Source: UBA2767 sp965228625
GTDB lineage: Bacteria > Pseudomonadota > Alphaproteobacteria > Rhizobiales > Methyloligellaceae
NCBI GenBank assembly: GCA_965228625.1
Contig: OZ245829.1
Coordinates: 4,278,001 to 4,342,000 of the forward strand
Direction: 5' to 3'
DNA: 64,000 nucleotides
Position numbers and translations under genes: made by a program. Positions within the stretch are counted from its first letter, which is position 1. Every line of letters begins with the position of its first letter. The notes beneath the pieces are model-generated. The model was not told the origin of the DNA. It was given only the letters and a program-made list of their open reading frames with translations, and made no database searches. Below, in pieces: positions 36,169 through 44,530 of the stretch.

Positions 36169-37629
36169 ATGAACGAGATGTCAGTCAAGCAGCAGGTCGT
36201 AAGGGAAGCGATGCGCATCGGCGGTCGCCGCGTCGAGACCAAGGACGTCATCGAGGTGCGGTATCCCTACACCAACGAGGTCATCGGCACCGTGCCGGCC
36301 GGCGGGACGGAACATGCCCGCGAGGCGTTCGAGATCGCGGCGAACTACACGCCGAAGCTCAGTCGCTACGAGCGCCAGCAGATCCTGTTCAGAGCGGCGG
36401 AACTCATTCGCGAACGACGCGAGGCCATCGCCGACGTGCTCACGCTTGAACTTGGTATCTGCAAGCAGCATTCGCTCTACGAGACCGGACGGTCATACGA
36501 CGTGTTCACGCTCGCCGGCCAGCTCGCCATTCTCGACGACGGACAGATCTTCTCCTGTGACCTGACGCCTCACGGCAAGGATCGGAAGATCTACACCAAG
36601 CGCGAGCCGGTGCGCGCCATTTCGGCGATCACGCCGTTCAATCATCCGCTCAACATGGTGGCGCACAAGATCGCGCCGGCCATCGCCACCAACAATTGCG
36701 TCGTCTGCAAGCCGACCGAGCTCACGCCGCTGACGGCGATCACTCTGGCCGACATTCTCTATGAAGCCGGCCTGCCGCCGGAGATGTTCCAGATCGTCAC
36801 CGGCTGGCCGAAGGACATCGGCGAGGAGATGGTCGTCAACGAGAACATCGATATCGTCACCTTCACCGGCGGCGTTGCGGTCGGCAAGATCATTGCCGGG
36901 AAGGCCGGCTACAAGCGCGCCGCGCTCGAGCTTGGCGGCAATGACCCGCTGATCGTGCTGAACGATCTCGACCCGGTCGATCTCGACAAGGCCGCGTCCG
37001 TGGCGGTTGCCGGGGCGACCGGAAACTCGGGCCAGCGCTGCACGGCGGTGAAGCGTATTCTCGTGCAGGAGGATATCGCCGACGCGCTGGTTCCTCTGAT
37101 CGTCGGCAAGGCGGAGGCCATCAAGTTCGGCGACCCGCAGGATCCCGAGACCCAACTCGGCTGTGTCATCCACGAAGAGGCCGCGGCGACCTTCGAGCGC
37201 CGCGTCTACGATGCCGAGAAGCAGGGCGCGAAGGTTCTGTACGATCCGGGCAGGCAGGGCGCGCTGTTACCGCCGATCGTCGTCGATCACGTGCCCCACG
37301 ACAGCGAGCTCGTGTTCGAGGAGACGTTCGGTCCGGTGGTTCCGATCGTCCGCGTGCCGAATGACGACGCCGAGGTCATGGCAATTTCCAACTCGACGCC
37401 TTTCGGTCTGTCCGCCGGCGTGTGCACCAACAGGCTGGACCGGATCACCAGCTTCATCGACGGGCTGAACGTGGGCACCGTCAACATCTGGGAGGCGCCG
37501 GGTTACAGGATCGAGATGTCGCCGTTCGGCGGCATCAAGGACTCCGGCAATGGTGTCAAGGAAGGCGTGCTCGAGGCGATGAAGTTCTTCACCAATGTGA
37601 AGACCTACTCACTGCCCTGGCCGGTCTAG
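36169..37629 (+). CDS. phnY: Phosphonoacetaldehyde dehydrogenase
   Basis: This encodes 486 aa with GGAG upstream. It is an aldehyde dehydrogenase, with ITPFNHPLNMVAHKI, ALELGGNDPLIVL and catalytic Cys in NSGQRCTAVKR. Directly after phnA, it is best read as PhnY, oxidising phosphonoacetaldehyde to phosphonoacetate. The usual 2-aminoethylphosphonate transaminase (phnW) is not in the window. Confidence 0.92.
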   Translation: MNEMSVKQQVVREAMRIGGRRVETKDVIEVRYPYTNEVIGTVPAGGTEHAREAFEIAANYTPKLSRYERQQILFRAAELIRERREAIADVLTLELGICKQHSLYETGRSYDVFTLAGQLAILDDGQIFSCDLTPHGKDRKIYTKREPVRAISAITPFNHPLNMVAHKIAPAIATNNCVVCKPTELTPLTAITLADILYEAGLPPEMFQIVTGWPKDIGEEMVVNENIDIVTFTGGVAVGKIIAGKAGYKRAALELGGNDPLIVLNDLDPVDLDKAASVAVAGATGNSGQRCTAVKRILVQEDIADALVPLIVGKAEAIKFGDPQDPETQLGCVIHEEAAATFERRVYDAEKQGAKVLYDPGRQGALLPPIVVDHVPHDSELVFEETFGPVVPIVRVPNDDAEVMAISNSTPFGLSAGVCTNRLDRITSFIDGLNVGTVNIWEAPGYRIEMSPFGGIKDSGNGVKEGVLEAMKFFTNVKTYSLPWPV

Positions 37630-37654
37630 GCGCCGGGCGACATAACAGATCCTG

Positions 37655-37690
37655 AAATCCGGGTGTCATCCGCGCGCCCGGATTTTCTCT
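37655..37690 (+). terminator. Rho-independent terminator after phnY
   Basis: AAATCCGGG (37655-37663) pairs with CCCGGATTT (37677-37685), a 9-bp stem whose right side runs into TTTTCTCTT. It starts 26 bp after the phnY stop. Confidence 0.75.
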
Positions 37691-37771
37691 TGCCCGTCCA
37701 AACTGAATTTCTCGCCGCGAAGTCTCTGGATTTCCGCGCGTTTTGCGCGGTATAAAGGGAGAGAACGCATA

Positions 37772-37801
37772 ATTCTGCAATTTCAGGAAATTTTGCAAAA
37801 T
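37772..37801 (+). promoter_or_regulatory. Inverted-repeat operator candidate upstream of tupB
   Basis: ATTCTGCA (37772-37779) and TGCAAAAT (37794-37801) form an imperfect dyad around ATTTCAGGAAAT, itself a dyad. It ends one base before the tupB ATG and so would cover its translation start. The same TGCAGAAT-like words recur upstream of the regulator gene at 42325. Confidence 0.5.
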
Positions 37802-37802
37802 A

Positions 37803-38510
37803 ATGCAGGATTTTGGACAGGCTTTCTCTCTCGCCTTTCAGCTCTTGTGGTCGGGCGACGCGGATCTGATGGAAATCATCGGCCTGTCCCTGCGCGTCAG
37901 CCTGATGGCGATGGCGGTTTCCTGCGCCATCGCGCTGCCGATCGGCGCCGCCCTCGGCATGAGCCGGTTCCGCGGACGCGGGGCGCTGATCATCCTGCTG
38001 AACGCGCTCATGGGCCTGCCGCCGGTGGTCGTCGGGCTGTGCGTCTATCTGATGCTGTCGCGCGCGGGGCCGTTCGGGTGGCTCGGGCTGCTCTACACCC
38101 CGACCGCCATGATCATTGCCCAGACGATCCTGATCACGCCCATCATCGCCGCGCTCTCGCGGCAGGTGATTGAAGACCTGCATGGGGAATATGCCGAGCA
38201 GTTCCGCTCCATGTGCGTTCCCGCTCGCACCGCCATCGCGACATTGCTCTGGGACGCGCGCTATTCGCTGCTGACGGTCGCGCTCGCCGGCTTCGGACGC
38301 GCGGTCGCCGAGGTCGGGGCCGTGATCATCGTCGGCGGCAACATCGACCATCTCACCCGCGTCATGACAACCGCCATCGCGCTGGAGACGTCCAGGGGCG
38401 ATCTGGCGCTGGCGCTGGCGCTCGGAATGGTGCTGCTGCTGATCGCGCTGGTGATCAATGCGGGCGTCATGGCCCTGCGCATGACCGCTACGAGGTACTC
38501 CTATGCTTGA
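37803..38510 (+). CDS. tupB: Tungstate ABC transporter permease (TupB)
   Basis: This encodes 235 aa with five to six membrane helices. The N-terminus (AFQLLWSGDADLMEIIGLSL) and RAVAEVGAVIIVGGNIDHLT with the EAA-like loop are typical of TupB/WtpB permeases. The ribosome binding site is poor and overlaps the dyad, but the N-terminal conservation supports the ATG at 37803. Overlaps tupC by 8 bases. Confidence 0.9.
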   Translation: MQDFGQAFSLAFQLLWSGDADLMEIIGLSLRVSLMAMAVSCAIALPIGAALGMSRFRGRGALIILLNALMGLPPVVVGLCVYLMLSRAGPFGWLGLLYTPTAMIIAQTILITPIIAALSRQVIEDLHGEYAEQFRSMCVPARTAIATLLWDARYSLLTVALAGFGRAVAEVGAVIIVGGNIDHLTRVMTTAIALETSRGDLALALALGMVLLLIALVINAGVMALRMTATRYSYA

Positions 38511-39273
38511 TACGCTAACCAGATACGAAGGCGAGGTTGCGCCCGATTTTGACCGGACGGACGAGCCGCCCGTGCTGCCGTGCGATGCGCGGGGCGTGTG
38601 CTTCGAGGCCGGCGGCGAACTGCTGATCGATCACGTCGATCTCGAGCTCGGACCGGGTGCCGTGACGGTCGTCATGGGTCCGAACGGTGCGGGCAAGAGC
38701 ATTCTTGTCCGGCTGCTCCACGGCATGCTGGAGCCGACCGCCGGAGAGATCCTCTGGGGCGGGCGTCCCTTGAGTGAAGAAACGCGCAAGCGGCAGGCGA
38801 TGGTATTCCAGACACCGGTCCTGCTGCGGCGGTCGGTGGAAGCGAACATCGCCTTTGCGCTGCGCCTTCACGGCGGCAACGGACATGCGCGCTGCATGCA
38901 GATCCTCGAGGAGGCCGGGCTCGCCGACAAGGCGCGCCAGCCGGCCCGGCTGCTTTCGGGTGGGGAGCGCCAGCGCCTGGCAATCGCCCGCGCGCTCGCG
39001 GCTGACCCGGAAGTGCTGTTCCTCGACGAGGCGACGGCGAGCCTCGATCCCGGATCGGTTCTGGCGATCGAGGAAACCGTCCTGTCGGCGCGTGACCGCG
39101 GCGTGAAGATCATCTTCATCACCCATGACATCGGTCAGGCGCGCCGGCTCGGCGACGACGTCGTCTTCATGCACCAGGGCCGGGTCGTCGAGCGTGCGCC
39201 GGCGCAGGAGTTTTTCGAGCGGCCGGTGTCACGCGCGGCCGGAGACTACCTCGCGGGACGCCTCGTTCTGTGA
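38503..39273 (+). CDS. tupC: Tungstate ABC transporter ATPase (TupC)
   Basis: This encodes 256 aa: Walker A GPNGAGKS, signature LSGGERQRLAIARAL, Walker B EVLFLDEATASLDPGS, switch His FITHDIGQ. A 25-residue N-terminal extension precedes the domain. It sits between the permease and binding-protein genes of the tup operon. Confidence 0.9.
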   Translation: MLDTLTRYEGEVAPDFDRTDEPPVLPCDARGVCFEAGGELLIDHVDLELGPGAVTVVMGPNGAGKSILVRLLHGMLEPTAGEILWGGRPLSEETRKRQAMVFQTPVLLRRSVEANIAFALRLHGGNGHARCMQILEEAGLADKARQPARLLSGGERQRLAIARALAADPEVLFLDEATASLDPGSVLAIEETVLSARDRGVKIIFITHDIGQARRLGDDVVFMHQGRVVERAPAQEFFERPVSRAAGDYLAGRLVL

Positions 39274-39306
39274 TTTGAAAGTCAATAAAAACAAGGGATT
39301 AATTCC

Positions 39307-40143
39307 ATGAAGTGCTTTGAGTTTATGAAGATCGGAGTTGCCGTCGCCGGGAGCGTCTGGCTGATGGCCGGAGCGGTACAGGCCGACCAGTCGATCATCG
39401 TTCAGTCGACGACTTCGACGCAGAATTCAGGGCTCTACAAGCACCTGCTTCCGATCTTCAAGGACAAGACCGGCATCCAGGTCAACGTGGTTGCCGTCGG
39501 CACGGGGCAGGCCATCAAGAACGCGCAGAACTGCGATGGCGACGTGCTGCTGGTGCACGCCAGGCCGGCCGAGGAGAAATTCGTGAAGGACGGTTACGGC
39601 GTCAAACGGTCCGACGTCATGTACAACGATTTCATCATCGTCGGCCCGCCATCCGACCCGGCCAGGGTCGCCGGCATGAACAACGCCCCGGCCGCGATGA
39701 AGAAGATATCGGAGGCGAAGGCGACCTTCGCGTCACGCGGCGACAACTCCGGCACACACAAGAAGGAGCGGCGTCTCTGGCAGGCATCGGGCGTTGATCC
39801 TGCGTCCGGGAGCGGCAAGTGGTATCGCGAGACCGGCTCGGGTATGGGCGCCACGCTCAATACCGGCGTCGGCATGGGCGCCTATGTCATGACCGACCGC
39901 GCCACCTGGATCAGCTTCAGGAACAAGGGCGACTACAAGATTCTGGTCGAGGGCGATGACGATCTCTTCAACCAGTACGGCGTCATCCTGGTCAATCCGA
40001 AAAGGTGTCCGAGCGTCAACCAGGCTGCGGGTCAGAAGTTCATCGACTGGCTGGTGAGCCGCGACGGCCAGAAGGCCATTGGCGATTACAAGCTCGGCGG
40101 CAAGCAGCTTTTCTTCCCCAACGCCGGCAAGGGCCAGAGCTAG
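39307..40143 (+). CDS. tupA: Tungstate-binding periplasmic protein (TupA)
   Basis: This encodes 278 aa with a signal peptide (GVAVAGSVWLMAGAVQA). The oxyanion-binding start SIIVQSTTSTQNSGLY corresponds to the TTTS-x-x-D/N-SGL signature of TupA. FASRGDNSGTHKKE and GMGATLNTGVGMGAYVMTDRATW are further family motifs. TupA prefers tungstate over molybdate by orders of magnitude in characterised examples. Confidence 0.92.
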   Translation: MKCFEFMKIGVAVAGSVWLMAGAVQADQSIIVQSTTSTQNSGLYKHLLPIFKDKTGIQVNVVAVGTGQAIKNAQNCDGDVLLVHARPAEEKFVKDGYGVKRSDVMYNDFIIVGPPSDPARVAGMNNAPAAMKKISEAKATFASRGDNSGTHKKERRLWQASGVDPASGSGKWYRETGSGMGATLNTGVGMGAYVMTDRATWISFRNKGDYKILVEGDDDLFNQYGVILVNPKRCPSVNQAAGQKFIDWLVSRDGQKAIGDYKLGGKQLFFPNAGKGQS

Positions 40144-40175
40144 GTCCGCCGCTCCCAGTTCCAGGAGATAGTCAG

Positions 40176-40382
40176 ATGAAACTCAGCGCGCGTAACATTC
40201 TCAAGGGCAAGGTCACGAACGTGAAAAAAGGCGCCGTGGCCGCGCAGATCAGCGTCGACATCGGCGGCGGCAATGTGATTACCTCGACGATAACCGTCGA
40301 TTCCGCGGACGAGCTTGGCCTTGCCGAGGGCAAGGAAGTGTCCGTTATCATCAAGGCCAGCGAGGTCATTCTCGGGGCCTGA
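40176..40382 (+). CDS. mop: Mop/TOBE-domain molybdate-tungstate-binding protein (molbindin)
   Basis: This encodes 68 aa, a single TOBE domain (SARNILKGKVTNVKKGAVAA ... IKASEVILG), preceded by AGGAG. Such proteins form hexamers that store or buffer oxyanion in the cytoplasm. It lies 32 bp after tupA in the same operon. Confidence 0.92.
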   Translation: MKLSARNILKGKVTNVKKGAVAAQISVDIGGGNVITSTITVDSADELGLAEGKEVSVIIKASEVILGA

Positions 40383-40412
40383 CGCGCGTTTGAGGTAGGG
40401 GGTCAAGGTTCC

Positions 40413-41438
40413 ATGCGTTATCTCCTGATCTTACTGGCTTTTCTGATGCCGTTTCCGGCGATGGCCGGGAGCGTTACCGACTCGGCTGGCCGTACCGTCG
40501 AGGTGCCTGAGCACGTAAGCCGGTTATATGCATCCGGCCCGCCGGCGGCGGTGTTCGTTTACGCGCTGGCGCCTGACATGATGATCGGCTGGCCACGGGC
40601 TCTGACGCGGGACGAACTGCCATATATCGCCGAGCCGTTCCGGAACCTCCCCGAGGTCGGCAGGCTGACGGGACGCGGCGGGACCGCGAACCTCGAGGTC
40701 GTCATCCGCGAAAAACCCGATCTGATCGTCGATTTCGGCTCCCTGCGCGATACATACATTTCCCTTGCCAATCGGGTGCAGGCGCAGACTGGCATCCCCA
40801 ACATCCTGATTGATGGACGGTTCGAGGCGACGCCGGCGGCACTTCGTCTTCTCGGCAAGATCCTCGGGCGATACGAGGTGGCCGAGGTCCAGGCCCGGTA
40901 TGCCGAGCGGCTGTTCGAGCAGATCGACGAGATCCTGAAAGGTATTCCGGAAGAGAAGCGCCCGCGCGTCTATCTCGCCCGCCGGGCGGACGGCCTTGAA
41001 AGCGGCGCGATCGGCTCGATCAATACCGAGATTCTCGAGCGGGCCGGGGGACGCAACGTCGTTGGCGAGGTGCCGGGCCGCCAGGGCCTGGTGCAGATGA
41101 CTATGGAGAAGATCCTGCTGGCCAACCCCGAGGTTGTCGTGACGTGGGATCCGAACTTCTATGAAGCGATCTGGAAGAGCCCGGTCTGGGCCAAGGTCGA
41201 CGCGGTGAAAAACAAGCGCGTCTATCTCAGCCCGTCCAAGCCCTTCGGCTGGATCGACCGCCCGCCCTCGGTCAACCGGCTGATGGGCCTGCGGTGGATG
41301 GTGCACGTGCTCTACCCGCAGCTCTTTCCGATGGACCTGCCCGAGGAGACGCGCCGCTTCTACGAGCTCTTCTATCACGTCACCCTGACGAACCAGCAGG
41401 TTGACGAGCTGCTGGGGCCCGCGTCGCGCCCGAAATAG
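40413..41438 (+). CDS. Class III (BtuF/FepB-type) periplasmic substrate-binding protein
   Basis: This encodes 341 aa with a signal peptide (LLILLAFLMPFPAMAG). Start SVTDSAGRTVEVPEHVSRLY, a long central helix and RPPSVNRLMGLRWM are typical of siderophore/cobalamin-type binding proteins (PF01497). It lies 30 bp after mop with no FecCD-type permease or ATPase beside it. H. influenzae MolA is a protein of this class that binds molybdate/tungstate, so an oxyanion ligand is plausible here, but this is inference from context. Confidence 0.85.
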   Translation: MRYLLILLAFLMPFPAMAGSVTDSAGRTVEVPEHVSRLYASGPPAAVFVYALAPDMMIGWPRALTRDELPYIAEPFRNLPEVGRLTGRGGTANLEVVIREKPDLIVDFGSLRDTYISLANRVQAQTGIPNILIDGRFEATPAALRLLGKILGRYEVAEVQARYAERLFEQIDEILKGIPEEKRPRVYLARRADGLESGAIGSINTEILERAGGRNVVGEVPGRQGLVQMTMEKILLANPEVVVTWDPNFYEAIWKSPVWAKVDAVKNKRVYLSPSKPFGWIDRPPSVNRLMGLRWMVHVLYPQLFPMDLPEETRRFYELFYHVTLTNQQVDELLGPASRPK

Positions 41439-41443
41439 GACGG

Positions 41444-42325
41444 TTATTTCCCGTTGAAGTGGACGGTTCCGAGGCCCGAGACATCGTGCCCCTCGAGGGC
41501 GCTCACGCGTTCGGCGAAAACCGGGCCACGGCATAGTTCCAACAGTTTCTGAAACGGCGGCTCGAACCACTCGCTGCGCCACACGAGCAGATCGAAACGT
41601 TCGCGTATGACCGGCACGAAATCCAGCCGATACTGTTTCGCGACCGAGAGCAGCCCAAAGGCGGCGTCCGCCTGTCCTTCGAGCACGGCCAGCGCCGCAT
41701 CGGTCTCGGTGCGCGCGGCATGGGTGAAATCGACCGCGCCTTTGAGCCCGGCATCGTCCAGAAGGTGCGACAGCAACACCTGGCTGCCGGCCTGCGCCTG
41801 CCGGGGGACGAGGCTCAGTCCTTTCAGGTCAGCCATGCCTTCGATGGTCTTCGGGTTTTCCGGCGGCACGATGAGTCCGCGCTCGCGCCAGGCCCACTCC
41901 ACCAAAACCACCGGCTTACCGACGAACCGTGATCGCACCGCCGGGACATTCCACTCGTCCGTGTCCCGGTCGTAAATGTGTAGTCCCGTGCCGATACCCT
42001 CGGCGTCCGCGAGGCGCTCCAGCCCGTCGAGACTGCCGTCAAAGAACGTGGCCACGCCGGAGCCCGATTCTCGCAGCGCCCATTCCAGAAGCGGATCGTG
42101 ACTGCCGAGAAACACGGTCGGGAAGACGGCCGGCGTGCCCATGTCGCCGGAGCCGTGCCGCGCGAGCCATGCGTCGAGCGCGGTGCGCTGGAACAGCAGT
42201 TTGCCGAGCGCGCGCGTGCACGGGATGTCGCCGGAAGCCGCGAGGTCGTAGACCTTGCGCTCCTTGATGCGCAGCAGCTCCGCGACCTCTTTGGTCGTCA
42301 GATATTCTCCCGCATATTGCGCCAT
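41444..42325 (-). CDS. HTH plus periplasmic-binding-like regulator, probably Mo/W-responsive
   Basis: This encodes 293 aa. The N-terminal 60 residues are an excisionase/MerR-type helix-turn-helix (LTTKEVAELLRIKERKVYDL). Residues about 75-270 form a PBP_like domain (PF12727-type) related to MoeA-associated and oxyanion sensors. It is convergent with the binding-protein gene. The combination is typical of one-component regulators of molybdate/tungstate genes; tup control is inferred. Confidence 0.8.
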   Translation of the reverse strand: MAQYAGEYLTTKEVAELLRIKERKVYDLAASGDIPCTRALGKLLFQRTALDAWLARHGSGDMGTPAVFPTVFLGSHDPLLEWALRESGSGVATFFDGSLDGLERLADAEGIGTGLHIYDRDTDEWNVPAVRSRFVGKPVVLVEWAWRERGLIVPPENPKTIEGMADLKGLSLVPRQAQAGSQVLLSHLLDDAGLKGAVDFTHAARTETDAALAVLEGQADAAFGLLSVAKQYRLDFVPVIRERFDLLVWRSEWFEPPFQKLLELCRGPVFAERVSALEGHDVSGLGTVHFNGK

Positions 42326-42374
42326 CGCCTGTCCTTCATGGGCTGGAACTTCACCGACCTGGTGTCGACGTCCT

Positions 42375-42412
42375 GCAGAATCCCGCAGAATTTACAGAAT
42401 CCCGCAAAAATC
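42375..42412 (-). promoter_or_regulatory. Direct-repeat operator candidate upstream of the HTH-PBP regulator
   Basis: CAGAATCCCGCA occurs twice (42376-42387 and 42395-42406), 19 bp apart, about two helical turns, within a GCAGAAT/GCAAAAA-rich stretch. The words resemble the half-sites before tupB. It lies 50-80 bp upstream of the regulator start, so autoregulation is likely if the motif is real. Confidence 0.45.
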
Positions 42413-42558
42413 CATGAAAATCAACGGGTCACTTGCTGCTCATGCAAAATCTACCGGCGGGCTGGCATTGGCGCCGGTGCCATGAGATAAGGCGCGCAAC
42501 TCCGAGACCGAATGTATAAAGAGCATTGGCTCATCCGGCACGGACGGAGGCTGATCGG

Positions 42559-43014
42559 ATGACATCGGTGATCTTCAGACCCGCACGCGAGGACGATCTC
42601 ACGGCCATCGTCGCGCTCTTCATGGACGATCCGCATGGCGCGGCGCGCAATCTGGGTGACCGCTCGCTTGAGTCCTATCGTCAGGCCTTCGAGGCCCTCG
42701 ACGCCGACCCCAACAATCTTGTCGTCGTCGCGGAAGATCAGGGACGCGTGGTCGGCAGTCTGCAGCTCACCTTCGTCGCCAATCTGCGTTTCGAGGGCGG
42801 ACGGCGGGCGCTGATCGAAGCGGTGCGGATCGCCGACAGCCATCAGGGAAAGGGGCTCGGCCGTGCGTTCATGGAACACGCGATCGGGCTTGCCAGGGAA
42901 CATGGCTGTACGATGGTGCAACTGAACAGCAACAGGAACCGGGTCGAGGCGATCAAGTTCTATGAGGGGCTCGGATTCAAGCTGACCCATGCCGGTTTCG
43001 AACTCTATCCATAG
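42559..43014 (+). CDS. GNAT family N-acetyltransferase (copy 1)
   Basis: This encodes 151 aa from the ATG at 42559 (GGAGG upstream). It is a single GNAT domain with the acetyl-CoA-binding V/I-x-x-x-QGKGLGRAFMEHA motif (SHQGKGLGRA) and FYEGLGFKLTH at the end. About two-thirds identical by eye to the next gene. Substrate unknown. Confidence 0.88.
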   Translation: MTSVIFRPAREDDLTAIVALFMDDPHGAARNLGDRSLESYRQAFEALDADPNNLVVVAEDQGRVVGSLQLTFVANLRFEGGRRALIEAVRIADSHQGKGLGRAFMEHAIGLAREHGCTMVQLNSNRNRVEAIKFYEGLGFKLTHAGFELYP

Positions 43015-43044
43015 AGGTGCCGGACGGGGACGGAGGTGCACTCC

Positions 43045-43500
43045 ATGACCGAAGTGACATTCAGGCCCGCGCGGGAAGAGGACCTCACCGCGATCGTCGC
43101 CCTCATGGCGGATGATCCTCTGGGCGCAACGCGGGAATCCGGTGACGGATCGCTCGCGCCCTATGCCCGCGCCTTCAGGGAGATCGACGTCGACCCGAAC
43201 AACTTCGTCATCGTGGCTGAAGATGAGGGACGCGTCATCGGCTGCCTCCAGGTGACGTTCATCGCCAATCTGAGTTTCGAAGGGGGCACACGGGCGCTCA
43301 TCGAAGCGGTCAGGGTTGCCGACAGCCATCAGGGGCAGGGGCTCGGCCGCGCAATCATCGAGCACGCCATTGCGCTTGCCCGGGAGCGGCAATGCCGGAT
43401 GGTGCAGCTCACCAGCAACAAGCAGAGGCCCGACGCGCTCAAGTTCTACGAGCGGATCGGCTTTCAGCCCACCCATGTCGGCTTCAAGCTTTACCTCTGA
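43045..43500 (+). CDS. GNAT family N-acetyltransferase (copy 2)
   Basis: This encodes 151 aa from the ATG at 43045 (GGAGG upstream; a GTG three codons earlier overlaps that signal). Same architecture as copy 1, with SHQGQGLGRAIIEHA and FYERIGFQPTHVG. A tandem duplication 30 bp apart with divergence of about one-third of residues. Confidence 0.88.
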   Translation: MTEVTFRPAREEDLTAIVALMADDPLGATRESGDGSLAPYARAFREIDVDPNNFVIVAEDEGRVIGCLQVTFIANLSFEGGTRALIEAVRVADSHQGQGLGRAIIEHAIALARERQCRMVQLTSNKQRPDALKFYERIGFQPTHVGFKLYL

Positions 43501-43531
43501 ACATTGCGAATTGGGGACCGCGCAAAAGTTT

Positions 43532-43558
43532 CGGCCCGGTGCTGGGGGCACCGGGCCG
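43532..43558 (+). terminator. Strong hairpin, probable terminator for the GNAT pair
   Basis: An 11-bp perfect GC-rich stem (43532-43542 with 43548-43558) with loop TGGGG lies 32 bp after the second GNAT stop. The U-tract is weak (ACATTTG), so Rho-independent action is uncertain. Confidence 0.6.
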
Positions 43559-43678
43559 ACATTTGCAGTCGTAACGTATCAGGGGGGTCATGTATGGCGG
43601 TGCGCTGTGGCGTCCCGCTGATTCTTAAATTAGCCGAATATGGTTAACGAAACGTATCCGGCTGTGCCGGCCCCGGAC

Positions 43679-44527
43679 TCACCCGTTTCTGGCCGCCTCG
43701 ATATACATGTCCCGAAGCTTGCGCGTGATCGGACCGGGCTGGCCGCCACCAATCTTCACACCGTCGATCTCGACGACCGGCATCACGAAGCTCGATGCGC
43801 TCGTTAGGAAGGCTTCCGATGCATCCTTGGCCTCGTCGATCGTGAACTCGCGTTCGTCGAAGGAGATTTCGCCGGTTTCCGCCAGCTTGAGGATCGTGCG
43901 GCGGGTGATCCCGGGCAGGATCTTGTTGGAGAGGGGCCGCGTCACCAGGTGGTTGCCGTCGACGACAATAAATGCGGTGTTGGAGGTGCCCTCGGTCACG
44001 ACCCCGTCTTCCACCATCCACGCGTCATCGACGCCGGCCCGCTTTGACGCCTCTTTGCCCATGGCCTGGGCGAGCATGCCGGTCGACTTGATGTCGCGGC
44101 GATGCCAGCGGATATCGGGAATGGAGATGATCCTGATCCCGGTTTTCGCCTTCGCCGGATCGACGAGCTCCTTCACCTGGGTGAAGGCGATGATCGTCTG
44201 TTCGGCTTCCTCCGGATAGGCGAAATCGCGCTCCGCCACACCGCGGGTGATCTGCATGTAGATCAACCCTTCGGTGATGTTGTTGTGCCTGATGAGCTCC
44301 ATATGCATGGCGCGCAACTCGTCGTCGGAGAGGGGCTTCCCCATGTCCAGCTCTTTGAGCGACCGGTCCAGGCGCTGCATGTGCGGTTCGTAGTCGACGA
44401 GCTTGCCGTCGATCACGGCGGTCACCTCGTAGACACCATCGGCGAACAGGAAGGCGCGGTCGAAGATCGAGATCTTCGCCTCTTCCTCCGGCACGTATTC
44501 ACCGTTCACGTAGACAATGCGCCCCAT
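43679..44527 (-). CDS. dat: D-amino-acid transaminase (class IV aminotransferase)
   Basis: This encodes 282 aa. It is a PLP enzyme of fold type IV; the catalytic Lys is in WHRRDIKSTGMLAQAMGK. YVNGEYVPEEEAKISIFDRA, FADGVYEV and VTEGTSNTAF are typical of D-alanine transaminases (Dat) rather than of IlvE. It interconverts D-amino acids with 2-oxoglutarate. It lies 3 bp after bioB on the same strand and may be co-transcribed with it. Confidence 0.9.
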   Translation of the reverse strand: MGRIVYVNGEYVPEEEAKISIFDRAFLFADGVYEVTAVIDGKLVDYEPHMQRLDRSLKELDMGKPLSDDELRAMHMELIRHNNITEGLIYMQITRGVAERDFAYPEEAEQTIIAFTQVKELVDPAKAKTGIRIISIPDIRWHRRDIKSTGMLAQAMGKEASKRAGVDDAWMVEDGVVTEGTSNTAFIVVDGNHLVTRPLSNKILPGITRRTILKLAETGEISFDEREFTIDEAKDASEAFLTSASSFVMPVVEIDGVKIGGGQPGPITRKLRDMYIEAARNG

Positions 44528-44530
44528 GGC

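Noticed and set aside
42376..42406. CRISPR repeats
   Set aside because: Only two 12-bp copies 19 bp apart, no spacers or cas genes; more like an operator.
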